Shown here: piece by piece, positions 1 to 7,698 of the stretch
How the letters are laid out: every line of letters starts with the position of its first letter
Position numbering within the stretch: position 1 is the first letter of the stretch
DNA from: Solirubrobacterales bacterium
GTDB taxonomy: Bacteria; Actinomycetota; Thermoleophilia; Solirubrobacterales; Solirubrobacteraceae
NCBI GenBank assembly: GCA_027451345.1
Contig: DAIDJO010000102.1
Location: 1 to 61,805 of the forward strand
DNA: 61,805 nt
Direction of reading: 5' to 3'
Made by a program: the position numbers and the translations under genes
The notes under the pieces: generated by a model
Seen by the model: the letters and a program-made list of their open reading frames with translations, nothing else
What the model was told of the DNA's origin: nothing
Databases searched by the model: none

Positions 1-57
1 CTCCAGGCTCAAGCGCTCGAACTCGCCCAGACCGCCCCTGTCACGGGCGATCGGTAG
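1..57 (+). CDS. possible C-terminal tail of a gene entering from the left edge
   Basis: Frame 1 is open from the first base and ends at a TAG at 55-57, giving an 18-residue tail (LQAQALELAQTAPVTGDR). The codons are reasonable, but the piece is too short to assign to a family. It could equally be a chance open frame. Confidence 0.25.
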   Translation, partial: LQAQALELAQTAPVTGDR

Positions 58-209
58 ACACGACCCGACCACCCCGAACCGCCCGCAAACCCTGCGGATA
101 CAGCGGATTCCGCTAGCTCACAGGGGGGAACTTCGGCCTAAACCGGCAGTGACGAGTTCACCGCGCCAGGGCATGGCTCGAGTTCGGCAGGCACGAGCCG
201 CGTGGGTCA

Positions 210-431
210 ATGTCTGACGAGAAAGCCAAGCTCGACGGACAGCGTCGAGCGATCCGCGAACACATCTCGAAGTTCGAGCGGTCTACAGCGACTCAGGACA
301 AGCGGTTTGCGCTGAAGACCATCGAGAACTGTCAGCGCGAGATCCGTGCTCTGAAGCGGCGCAACCCACGACTCGGCGCCTCCTTTGAGGACACCTGGCA
401 ACCGCCGCGCAGCCGGGAGACGCGGTTATGA
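210..431 (+). CDS. small charged, probably helical hypothetical protein
   Basis: The 73-residue product starts at ATG 210 and has no strong ribosome binding site. It is rich in Lys, Arg, Glu and Gln, with a helical pattern through the first 50 residues (AIREHISKFER, then KTIENCQREIRALKRR) and a C-terminal stretch with a DTW motif. The amphipathic charge pattern looks like real coding sequence rather than a shadow of another frame. It has no signal peptide or membrane segment, and I do not recognise a function. It sits alone upstream of the large stress-type cluster and may belong to the same island. Confidence 0.5.
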   Translation: MSDEKAKLDGQRRAIREHISKFERSTATQDKRFALKTIENCQREIRALKRRNPRLGASFEDTWQPPRSRETRL

Positions 432-954
432 TCGGCTCACCGCAGTGCTCGGTGATACACGGTCGACTCTAACCGTCGCGCCCCGTCTCAATTGGGCCGT
501 GGCTCGAGTCCACTGACGGTCCGCGCGTGGTGCCCGAGTGGGCTGGCCGTGCCAGGAGATGGCCCGGGATGTCGCAACGCTCGGTCCTGTCGCGAACCGC
601 GGAGAGGAGTTGTGGTGCCCTCGTCGTGGCGCGTGGCGCGTGGTGCACCTAGCGCCGCGGACCGCGGGACGAAGCGAGAACGGAGAGATCGCCAGCCTCT
701 CGCGGTGAGCCGGACCGGTTTGGGACACACCGCGCGAAGGGGCGCACTGAGGGTAGGCGGATGCCGGCGAGGAATGGACTCGTGCCTCGTGCGCGCACGC
801 TCCGGATTTCCGGTTGTCTGGGTTGCGCGTGGCTGGTAGGGTCCTCGCGCGTCGCTCGGCGGGTTGGCGGTCATCAGCAGTTGAGCGCGTTCGGCGGGCA
901 TCCGCCGACTTGACCGGATCGAGATAACCACGTGCCCGGAAAGGGGTAGGGAAG
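432..954. other. intergenic stretch, no supported gene
   Basis: Long open frames exist here on both strands, but they overlap each other, are Arg/Pro-rich and have no recognisable domain, as expected for chance frames in GC-rich DNA. I see no RNA gene or transposase. The last bases before 955 carry a good purine-rich ribosome binding site for the next gene. Confidence 0.5.
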
Positions 955-1344
955 ATGGCAACTTGGGAGAATTTGAAGGCCTACATCGGATCGAACTACA
1001 AGGTTGCGAAGGACGAGGGAAATTCGATCACACTCGTCTGGAACACCGACGGGGGCCGCTCGCAGGTCGTCCTCGTTCGATTGGTCGGCGAGCTCGGTGG
1101 CGAGCCGTGGGCTGAGGTCACCACTGGCGTAGCCAAGGTGAGTGAGACGGACCCGACGGATCTTCTGAAGCGCAACAACCACATGATCGCTGGTGCACTT
1201 GCGATTCTCGACGACATCGTGGTCTGGAGGCACACATTTCCTCTTGGCAATCTCGACCCGAACGAGTTCGAGACGCCGCTGCATGTTGCTGTGAACTTCG
1301 GCGACGCGCTCGAGAAGGAACTCACCGGAGGCGACACCTTCTAA
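955..1344 (+). CDS. YbjN-like small protein
   Basis: The 129-residue protein starts at ATG 955 behind a GGGGTAGGGA ribosome binding site. The order of features fits the YbjN/type III secretion chaperone-like fold: an N-terminal helix (WENLKAYIG), alternating strands (SITLVWNTD, QVVLVRLVGEL), a mid helix with LLKRNNHMIAGALAI, and a C-terminal helix containing FGDALEKEL. YbjN-like proteins are small cytosolic adaptor or chaperone-type folds of unclear function. It lies just before the Hsp70/TerY-type operon but is separated from it by a palindrome and a likely promoter, so it is probably a separate transcript. The family call is by fold pattern only. Confidence 0.6.
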   Translation: MATWENLKAYIGSNYKVAKDEGNSITLVWNTDGGRSQVVLVRLVGELGGEPWAEVTTGVAKVSETDPTDLLKRNNHMIAGALAILDDIVVWRHTFPLGNLDPNEFETPLHVAVNFGDALEKELTGGDTF

Positions 1345-1356
1345 CGCGATAGGGAC

Positions 1357-1382
1357 GGGCCTGCGCTGGCCAGCGCAGGCCC
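1357..1382. terminator. perfect 26-bp palindrome, probable terminator
   Basis: Thirteen bases (GGGCCTGCGCTGG) are followed directly by their exact reverse complement, 12 bases after the stop at 1344. It can fold into a strong GC hairpin with a minimal loop. No T-tract follows, so termination would be of the GC-hairpin type common in actinobacteria. A dimeric-protein binding site is an alternative reading. Confidence 0.5.
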
Positions 1383-1418
1383 CAATTCCACTTGGACGGG
1401 TGGGCCAGACCACTGGGT

Positions 1419-1446
1419 TTGCGATTGTGGTAAGAGTGTGTAGGCT
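1419..1446 (+). promoter_or_regulatory. candidate promoter of the Hsp70/TerY-P operon
   Basis: TTGCGA (1419-1424) and TAGGCT (1441-1446) are separated by 16 bases. They match a sigma-70/HrdB-type -35 and the actinobacterial TAnnnT -10. Transcription would start near 1453, about 40 bases before the ATG at 1492. I see no CIRCE or HAIR-type heat-shock operator. Promoter calls in GC-rich DNA are weak without start-site mapping. Confidence 0.4.
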
Positions 1447-1491
1447 CCCCGAACGACCGGTGGCTCACTAACCGAGGTCAGGGAGAAGGCC

Positions 1492-4260
1492 ATGGGGGAA
1501 CAGGCGGGTTTTGAGGAGGTCGACAGCGCCGGTGGACGCGACGCGCCAGTGACTTCGACCGTGCCATCGCTCGTGGCGGCCGGAGACTTCTGTCGAGCAT
1601 GCGGGGCAGATCTCGAGCCGTCTGTGGGTCGCTGTGACGCGTGTGGTGCGGCAACCGTCGGGGCCGCCGCTGACCCCCCCGGCACGGTGGGGGCCGTCTA
1701 CGAGCTGCGCCGCGGTCTGCGGAAGCGGCTGGCGGTCCGGCTCGACGACGGTGAGGACACCGCACATCTTCTGCTCACCACCGGCGAGGCGGTGAACGTC
1801 CCGGTCGCGGAACTTCCTCCCCTGGAGCAGCTGTCCCTCCGTGACGGTCCGGCCGTCGAGCCCCGCACCCGTCGTGGACGCCTGCTGCGTCTGGCTGTGG
1901 CGAGTGCGAGTGCGCAGATCAAGCCAGGCTGGGAACCCGCAGGCCTGATCGGGCGAGCGCTGGATGACCTGTCAGATCTCGGCGAAGCCCGAGGGGTCGC
2001 CGCCGACCTGCTCTCCATGGGCGGGGAAGACCTTCTCGACCGGCTGCCGTTGTCGGCGGCGGAGGTGACGTGGCTACGCGCCTACACGTGCGCGTGCAAG
2101 GGCGACCATGCTGGGACCATGCGGCATGTGGCTCAGCTGCCCGAGCGCGGTTATCGCCAGAAGCTCAATCTGATCGCACGCGTGTGGGCAGATGCAAAAT
2201 CGTCCGGCATTGACCTGAGTCCCATCCTGCGCCATCTTGCGGCGTATGGGGAGGACGAACCTCTGGCCGCACTGTTGCTCCGCAGCGAGTTTCCCGGTGC
2301 TCGACACGACGATCCGGAGACTGTGCGGGCCGGTCAGAGGGGCATAGTCGAGCGGTTGACCGCACACGGCGGACGGGGCGACCTACGAACCGCTGTGGAG
2401 GTTCTGGAGGAGCGTGACATTGATCCTGTGGTGGCCGAGTCACTACCCCAGGGCCTGCGCATCTTGGCTGCCCGCCAAATGGCCGCACCGGGGCTTCTCG
2501 GGTCTGCCGAGTTGGAACGGCTGGATCCCGCGATCCTGGATGACGTGATTGATGCCGGGTCGGTGCTACTGGGGGACGGGATCGGGTCGCGAGGGGACGA
2601 GACGTGGCGGGAGCGATACATCAGGTCTCGGGTCGCGCCAGAAAGCCTGTCCGATGCCGACGTCACAACGCTCGGTCTGGCGGATGAGGTAGCCCGCCGA
2701 GCTTTCCGTTATGGGGCGCTGGAAAAGCTGGAATCACTCGGAGACTCTCCCCGTATACGGCACTTTCGAGCGCTGCTGGATCTCCGCCAGGGCCGCGTCC
2801 GTGACGACCTGTTGGACGACGTTGAGGAACAGGATCGCGAAGCCGTAAAGGATCTCATCAGACTCGTCGAGGGCAAAGGCTCGGACCCACTCGATGAGGC
2901 GCTCGTCACAGAGCGTCTACTCGCGGACCCGACCGTGTGGTCAGTTCTCGTGGCGACCGTGGGCGCTGGACAGCTCGGCCAGCTGACCGGCATCCGCGAG
3001 ACACATCCGGCGTTCAGCGAATGGCTTTCACTACATGAGGCGCGTGAGCGACTGTTCCTCGGCGATTGGCGCGGCGCTGTTGACGCCGCTTCGCACTGCC
3101 TCGCCCTTGCGCAGGGCGAGGCAGTGCGCGACGAGGCGCACAATCTCAAAGCGTGTGGGCTGTTCTATCTGGGCAACTATCTGAGTGCGATGCAGGAGCT
3201 CACTGAGGCTCTGGAGGGCGCTTACTCTGAATCGCTGCTTGCGAACGCTAGCTTGGTTGCCGAGGGGCTATCGCCAGAATCCGCGGCCCGCCATCTTGGA
3301 ACGCTGATTCGCGAGGCGCCGACCCTTGCGATGCGCGTCGCGGCTGCGCACCGCGCCGTTCTCATCTGGCGTTCGACTGACGCTTCCCTCTGGAGAAACT
3401 CCGACGAGAGCCCGCTGCCGGATGCCTTCCAGGACGCGCTCCGCGAACTGGTCAACGAACAGATCTCGCTGGATGATTTTCGACGCTTCGCGCACGTTCT
3501 CGCCCTTTACGATGGCCAGTGGTTCTCGGATCCGTCAAACACCGCCGCCTCTCCACACAACGACACCCTCGAGGCGCGTTTCTATCGCGCCCGGACCGCA
3601 CCCGACCTCTTTCCGACAGTCGCCGTCATGGGAGAGGCGATAGCAGCTGGTGACGCTCCTGCCTGGCTGCTACATGAGCGCGACAGCCTACGGCAAGTGG
3701 CGATCGACACTCTCTTTGACGATCTGGATGCGCCTGACTCGACATTTGGTTACGTCGCCCTGGCGATGGTGGATCGCGGAGTCTTGGCGGATGACTATGA
3801 CAACTGCCTGTTCAATATGCTGGGGATCGCGTCGACGACGTATCACCTCACAGACAAAGGGACGACGGTCGGTGACGAGTTGGTGGCGCGGCTCCACGTG
3901 GCGCGTACGGCCGCGGCCAATCTCCCTGGAGACGGCCGGGGACGGATCAGAGATCTGACTGAGCTGGCAACTCGGCGTGTGGCGCTCAACCGTTACCTGC
4001 CGCTGGAGCGCGAGTTCAACCGCAGTGTTGAACTCTACAACGGCGCGTTGGATCTAGGACGCTATGAACCTCCCGGCACGCCGGCCTACCAACAGGCGCT
4101 CGCCCGCACTCGCGAAGCCCTGGCGGTCGCTCGGCAGGTTCGTGAAGCAGCGTCACCTTGGCTGCTCATCGTGGAGCATGACGGGCTTCGGACTGACTAC
4201 AAGGAGATCGTCACAGGCGCTCAAGACATTGAGCGCCGATGCCTCGAGATCCTGAGCTAA
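1492..4260 (+). CDS. large zinc-ribbon and helical-repeat protein of the Hsp70 cluster
   Basis: The 922-residue protein starts at ATG 1492 behind GGGAGAA. A zinc ribbon lies near the N terminus, with Cys34, Cys37, Cys48 and Cys51 arranged as CRAC and CDAC. A short beta-rich segment follows (about residues 68-110). The rest is almost all helical, with TPR/SEL1-like stretches such as LFLGDWRGAVDAASHCLALA and AHNLKACGLFYLGNYLSAM around residues 520-575. There is no signal peptide, no clear membrane helix and no enzyme motif. The gene opens a cluster with a J-like protein, a GrpE-like protein and Hsp70, so a scaffold or client-recruiting role is a reasonable guess. I do not recognise the full-length family. 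Confidence 0.7.
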   Translation: MGEQAGFEEVDSAGGRDAPVTSTVPSLVAAGDFCRACGADLEPSVGRCDACGAATVGAAADPPGTVGAVYELRRGLRKRLAVRLDDGEDTAHLLLTTGEAVNVPVAELPPLEQLSLRDGPAVEPRTRRGRLLRLAVASASAQIKPGWEPAGLIGRALDDLSDLGEARGVAADLLSMGGEDLLDRLPLSAAEVTWLRAYTCACKGDHAGTMRHVAQLPERGYRQKLNLIARVWADAKSSGIDLSPILRHLAAYGEDEPLAALLLRSEFPGARHDDPETVRAGQRGIVERLTAHGGRGDLRTAVEVLEERDIDPVVAESLPQGLRILAARQMAAPGLLGSAELERLDPAILDDVIDAGSVLLGDGIGSRGDETWRERYIRSRVAPESLSDADVTTLGLADEVARRAFRYGALEKLESLGDSPRIRHFRALLDLRQGRVRDDLLDDVEEQDREAVKDLIRLVEGKGSDPLDEALVTERLLADPTVWSVLVATVGAGQLGQLTGIRETHPAFSEWLSLHEARERLFLGDWRGAVDAASHCLALAQGEAVRDEAHNLKACGLFYLGNYLSAMQELTEALEGAYSESLLANASLVAEGLSPESAARHLGTLIREAPTLAMRVAAAHRAVLIWRSTDASLWRNSDESPLPDAFQDALRELVNEQISLDDFRRFAHVLALYDGQWFSDPSNTAASPHNDTLEARFYRARTAPDLFPTVAVMGEAIAAGDAPAWLLHERDSLRQVAIDTLFDDLDAPDSTFGYVALAMVDRGVLADDYDNCLFNMLGIASTTYHLTDKGTTVGDELVARLHVARTAAANLPGDGRGRIRDLTELATRRVALNRYLPLEREFNRSVELYNGALDLGRYEPPGTPAYQQALARTREALAVARQVREAASPWLLIVEHDGLRTDYKEIVTGAQDIERRCLEILS

Positions 4261-4270
4261 CGGAGACAAC

Positions 4271-4675
4271 GTGGAACGCAATCCTTATCTGATCATCGGC
4301 GTGGACTTCGCGGCGTCCGCCGAGGAGGCGAGACACGCCTTCGCACGCGCTGCCAGACGGGTACGACGCGAAGGCGGCGTATGGGCGGTCGAGGATCTCA
4401 CCTGGGCGCTCCATGAGATCGAAACCTTGGAGCAGGAGCCGGCCGACCTGGTGTCGGTGTATCGCGTGCCTGCGGATCCGACTGTCTTTGAGCCGGCGGG
4501 CGAAGGCCTGTACCGACCTCGGCCGGTACCAGCGCCTCGAGCTACTGCCCATGACGAGGAGGCGGTCGACGGGGTGCGTCGGCGCGCATCGCTGGAAGTT
4601 GACCGGCTGCTTCTCGATGAAATCGCCACCCGAGGAATCGACCTCGGCCCCCTTTACCAGGAGAGAACGTTGTGA
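4271..4675 (+). CDS. J-domain-like protein without HPD motif
   Basis: The 134-residue product starts at GTG 4271, 10 bases after the previous stop. Its first 35 residues (NPYLIIGVDFAASAEEARHA and the following helix) match helices I and II of a DnaJ domain. The HPD tripeptide that activates Hsp70 is absent; GGVWAVEDLTWALHEIE stands where it should be. The C-terminal half is charged and carries no zinc fingers. It lies directly upstream of a GrpE-like gene and an Hsp70 gene, so it is likely a specialised co-chaperone or adaptor that binds rather than stimulates the Hsp70. The J-like reading is mine, by motif. Confidence 0.6.
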   Translation: MERNPYLIIGVDFAASAEEARHAFARAARRVRREGGVWAVEDLTWALHEIETLEQEPADLVSVYRVPADPTVFEPAGEGLYRPRPVPAPRATAHDEEAVDGVRRRASLEVDRLLLDEIATRGIDLGPLYQERTL

Positions 4676-5385
4676 TGGCACGCCCACGGAAGATCGATGT
4701 TTTGCTTGCGCAGCTTGCCGCGGTGGAGCGATTGGTGGACAAGCTCGATCGACGGCTCGAGAAGATCGAGCTCGTGACCGTGGTTCGGGAGCCGGCCACG
4801 GGACTCGCAGCGGATGCCTACAACGGGCTGCGGAAGCAGGTCATAGCCGCCGTGACCGAGCGCAGTGCCCATCTCCATCAGCTCGCCCGATTCGATACGG
4901 CAGTGCGTGGTGAGGCGAGCACCGAACACCTCAGGGCCCTGGTGGGGGAGTGGCTCGCACAGGCGGAAGTCGAAGTGATCTCTGATCCCCAGTTGGAGGA
5001 CGCCTTCCAGTTCGTCGGAGAGGCGGACGGGGGTGAGGTCCAAGTCGTCCGGCCGGCCTACGTGGACCGTGCGACAGGACGAGTGATTCAGAGTGGCATC
5101 GCGGAGCGGCTGCCTGCAGGGGTTGCATCGTCCATGCCAGAGGTGGCGGTGGTGACGGAGGACCTCACACCCGGACAGGGCCTGCCGCTCGACGCCCCTG
5201 CAGTGGTTCGCGGCGCACACGGGTCCGGCCGCGACTCACCTCCCAGCATGACTCCGGAGCCGGCGGCGCACGAAGCGGTGTCGCTGTCGGTTGATCGCGG
5301 TGGCTCCGCGGACCCGGAGAGTGCGTCTCCCATCGAGACTGAGCCCGAGACTACCTCCCCGCGTGACCAGGAGCAGCCCAAGTGA
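4675..5385 (+). CDS. GrpE-like nucleotide exchange factor
   Basis: The 236-residue protein starts at ATG 4675, overlapping the previous stop as TGATG, with AGGAGAG at 4659-4665. GTG 4672 is an alternative start. It has a coiled coil (VLLAQLAAVERLVDKLDRRL) near the N terminus, a helical segment, and a beta segment (VQVVRPAYVDRATGRVIQSG, around residues 125-145) resembling the GrpE C-terminal domain. A disordered acidic/Pro-rich tail of about 70 residues follows. GrpE proteins release ADP from Hsp70. The position immediately before an Hsp70 gene that it overlaps by 4 bases supports this role. The coiled coil is shorter than in standard GrpE. Confidence 0.65.
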   Translation: MARPRKIDVLLAQLAAVERLVDKLDRRLEKIELVTVVREPATGLAADAYNGLRKQVIAAVTERSAHLHQLARFDTAVRGEASTEHLRALVGEWLAQAEVEVISDPQLEDAFQFVGEADGGEVQVVRPAYVDRATGRVIQSGIAERLPAGVASSMPEVAVVTEDLTPGQGLPLDAPAVVRGAHGSGRDSPPSMTPEPAAHEAVSLSVDRGGSADPESASPIETEPETTSPRDQEQPK

Positions 5386-7100
5386 CTTCCATCGGTATCG
5401 ACTTTGGCACCACCAATTCAGTTGTCGCCCAGCACGCCGCTGGTTCCATTGAGGTGCTGCCGATCGACGGTCCCCCGCTCGCTTGGGCCAACCTCGGGTT
5501 CGATCGAGTGCTTCCTTCGGTCCTGGGAGTCGGAACGGCCGAAGAAGCCACCTATGGCTGGGCCGCCAAGCAGCAGGCGGACAACAAGCTGGAGGCCGTC
5601 AAACGGCTCTTCGCTACCGAAGACATCGTGCGCATCGGGGACTTTGAATACTCGGTCGAGACCGCCGCGGCCCTGCTGTTCGCGCGCCTGAAGAACGGGG
5701 CTGAAGAAACCGGCGTCATGTTCGACCGCGCAGTCGTGACGGTGCCTGCGAACAGTCGGGGCCTCGCTCGCCTCAGAACGAAGCTCTGCGCAGGACTGGC
5801 TGGTATCGAAGTCGTTGCGCTGCTCAACGAACCGACGGCGGCGGCGATGGCTCATTCCCTGTCGGCGAATGTCGATCAGACCATCCTTGTTTTCGACTGG
5901 GGTGGTGGGACATTGGACGTCACCGTGTTGGAAACAGTCGCCGGCGTGTTCATCGAGCGCGCCTCCAAAGGAATCCAGCGATCCGGCGGGCTTGACCTCG
6001 ACAATCTCCTCGGCTCTGCGGTCCAAGCCCGGATCCCGGGCCACGAGGCCTGGACGGACAGGCAGCGCGCTGCGTTCAAGCTCGACATCGAGTACGCGAA
6101 GGTGCTGCTTTCGACCCAGCTCGAGGCGACGATCGAAACCCCCGGCCCCGGACAGTCGTTCACCATCACCCGCGAGCTCTTGGAGTCAGCCATCAGGCCC
6201 AAGATCGAGGAGACCCGCATGCCCATCGACCAGTGCCTGCGCGACCTTGGCATCGACGCAAGTGGGATCGACCAAGTCGTACTGGTTGGCGGAAGTTCCA
6301 AGATTCCCGCGGTGCGGACGTTTGTGAGCGAGATCCTCGGCAAGGAGCCCGTCGCGGGGGTCGACCCGATGACCGCCGTGGCGCAAGGAGCCGCAACCGC
6401 CGCCGCGATTCTCGCCGGAGAGTTGGACGCTGACTTCTTCGTCGCGACCGAGCACGCACTCGGCACCATCTCACTCAATGACGTTGGTCAGCCGCATTTC
6501 AGTGTTCTCATTGGCCGGAACCATCAGTTGCCCGCGAGGGCGGCGGGTGGCTACCAGCCAGTGAATCCTGGCCAGAAGACCGTGCTCGTACAGGTGATCG
6601 AGGGCGACCCAGACGTGCCTCTGGACGATCCAGACAACGTCGTGCTCAAAGAATGGGAGGTCGATGTCGACCCCGACCAGTCGCCACAGCAGAACGCGTT
6701 CACCATCAGCTACGAATATGACGTCGATGGGATTCTTCACGTAAACGTGACGAATGACGCCACGGGCGACCAGATGCTGCATGAAGATCTGTCGTTTGGC
6801 GTTAGCCAGGACAAAGCAGCGCTCGTCACTGTCGCGAAGTCGGTCCGCGAGACGATTGACGGCGGGCGTCTGGCCGGAGGCACCAAGGCGGCCCACTCCG
6901 ACGCCGTGGCGTCACTGGACAGTAAATCGCGTGACTCCATCGAACGTGTGCGGACGAAGATCATCCCGTTTGTGGATGACGACGAGGCCGCGCGCCTCGA
7001 GGGTATGTGCAGGGATCTCGAACATGCGGCTGGGCAGGAAGTTGATACCTGCCGTGATGCGCTCGACGCCGAGGCTCGCAAATACGCCTACCTCCTATAG
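5382..7100 (+). CDS. Hsp70 family ATPase (DnaK-like)
   Basis: The 572-residue protein starts at GTG 5382 behind AGGAG. The actin-like ATPase motifs are present: phosphate 1 GIDFGTTNS (residues 5-13), the connecting LLNEPTAAAMA, phosphate 2 FDWGGGTLDVTV (near 170) and the adenosine motif VVLVGGSSKIPAVR (near 305). A beta substrate-binding domain follows (from about 385, with LPARAAGG and ILHVNVTNDATG), then a short helical lid. It is shorter than DnaK (about 610-640) and lacks the EEVD-like or acidic tail. The genes beside it differ from a standard dnaK-grpE-dnaJ operon, so this is probably a dedicated Hsp70 for the cluster rather than the housekeeping copy. Confidence 0.9.
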   Translation: MTSIGIDFGTTNSVVAQHAAGSIEVLPIDGPPLAWANLGFDRVLPSVLGVGTAEEATYGWAAKQQADNKLEAVKRLFATEDIVRIGDFEYSVETAAALLFARLKNGAEETGVMFDRAVVTVPANSRGLARLRTKLCAGLAGIEVVALLNEPTAAAMAHSLSANVDQTILVFDWGGGTLDVTVLETVAGVFIERASKGIQRSGGLDLDNLLGSAVQARIPGHEAWTDRQRAAFKLDIEYAKVLLSTQLEATIETPGPGQSFTITRELLESAIRPKIEETRMPIDQCLRDLGIDASGIDQVVLVGGSSKIPAVRTFVSEILGKEPVAGVDPMTAVAQGAATAAAILAGELDADFFVATEHALGTISLNDVGQPHFSVLIGRNHQLPARAAGGYQPVNPGQKTVLVQVIEGDPDVPLDDPDNVVLKEWEVDVDPDQSPQQNAFTISYEYDVDGILHVNVTNDATGDQMLHEDLSFGVSQDKAALVTVAKSVRETIDGGRLAGGTKAAHSDAVASLDSKSRDSIERVRTKIIPFVDDDEAARLEGMCRDLEHAAGQEVDTCRDALDAEARKYAYLL

Positions 7101-7110
7101 CTGTTTCGCC

Positions 7111-7698
7111 ATGGCAAAGACGTTGGTTCTCATCCCCCGTCCCGCCTCGGTTCTGAGCGGTACCGAACCCATACGGCCGGGCTACCCAAAGTCCTACACC
7201 GCCGCCGATATGCGGTCATGGGCGGCCGATCTTGACCGGCTGTATCAGACCCCGATAGCTGACCTCGCTCGCTGGCGGGCGACGCCGGCGAGTCAACTGA
7301 CAAGGCAGCAGTGTGGGGTTGTGGAGGCATACGATCGCTGCTTTCTGGATCCCGCTGATGGCATCAAGGGGGACCTCCGGGACGACGGCCGTGTCGAGGT
7401 ATGGGGAGGCCGGCATCGGGCGGCATACCTCGTCGAGCGCGGAACCGACCCGGTACCGGTATGGGTGTCCCACACCGACGCAAGGCGATTGAGCGAGTTC
7501 CAGAGCCGCTGCCATGAGGATGTCGATCGCCTGTGCGGCCCGGAACTGAGGTGGAAGCTCGACCGAGTGGGGTCACGGGTGCGTGAAGCAGCGCCCCTTC
7601 CGCGCGAGGCCTGCGGGCCCACCGGGATGCTCGCCCAGCCCCGTGAGACGCCCACTCAGCTCGCGGCGCAGGCCCGCCTTCCAGAGCGGAGCCGGTGA
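7111..7698 (+). CDS. ParB/Srx-fold domain protein
   Basis: The start is ATG 7111, giving 195 residues; longer in-frame extensions only overlap Hsp70. The core VEVWGGRHRAAYLVERGTDP followed by VPVWV matches the ParB N-terminal signature (GxHRxxAAxxxG..VPV). ParB folds can bind CTP or DNA or act as nucleases. The N-terminal 90 residues are helical and the C-terminal 50 are Pro/Arg-rich. There is no helix-turn-helix DNA-binding domain, so this is not a full chromosome-partition ParB. It is coupled by a 1-base overlap to the VirD4-like ATPase. A link to DNA handling is inference. Confidence 0.55.
   Translation: MAKTLVLIPRPASVLSGTEPIRPGYPKSYTAADMRSWAADLDRLYQTPIADLARWRATPASQLTRQQCGVVEAYDRCFLDPADGIKGDLRDDGRVEVWGGRHRAAYLVERGTDPVPVWVSHTDARRLSEFQSRCHEDVDRLCGPELRWKLDRVGSRVREAAPLPREACGPTGMLAQPRETPTQLAAQARLPERSR

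Noticed and set aside
488-961. 157-codon minus-strand frame before the first cluster
   Set aside because: Arg/Pro/Thr-rich without domains, overlaps a plus-strand frame of the same kind and the start of the gene at 955.
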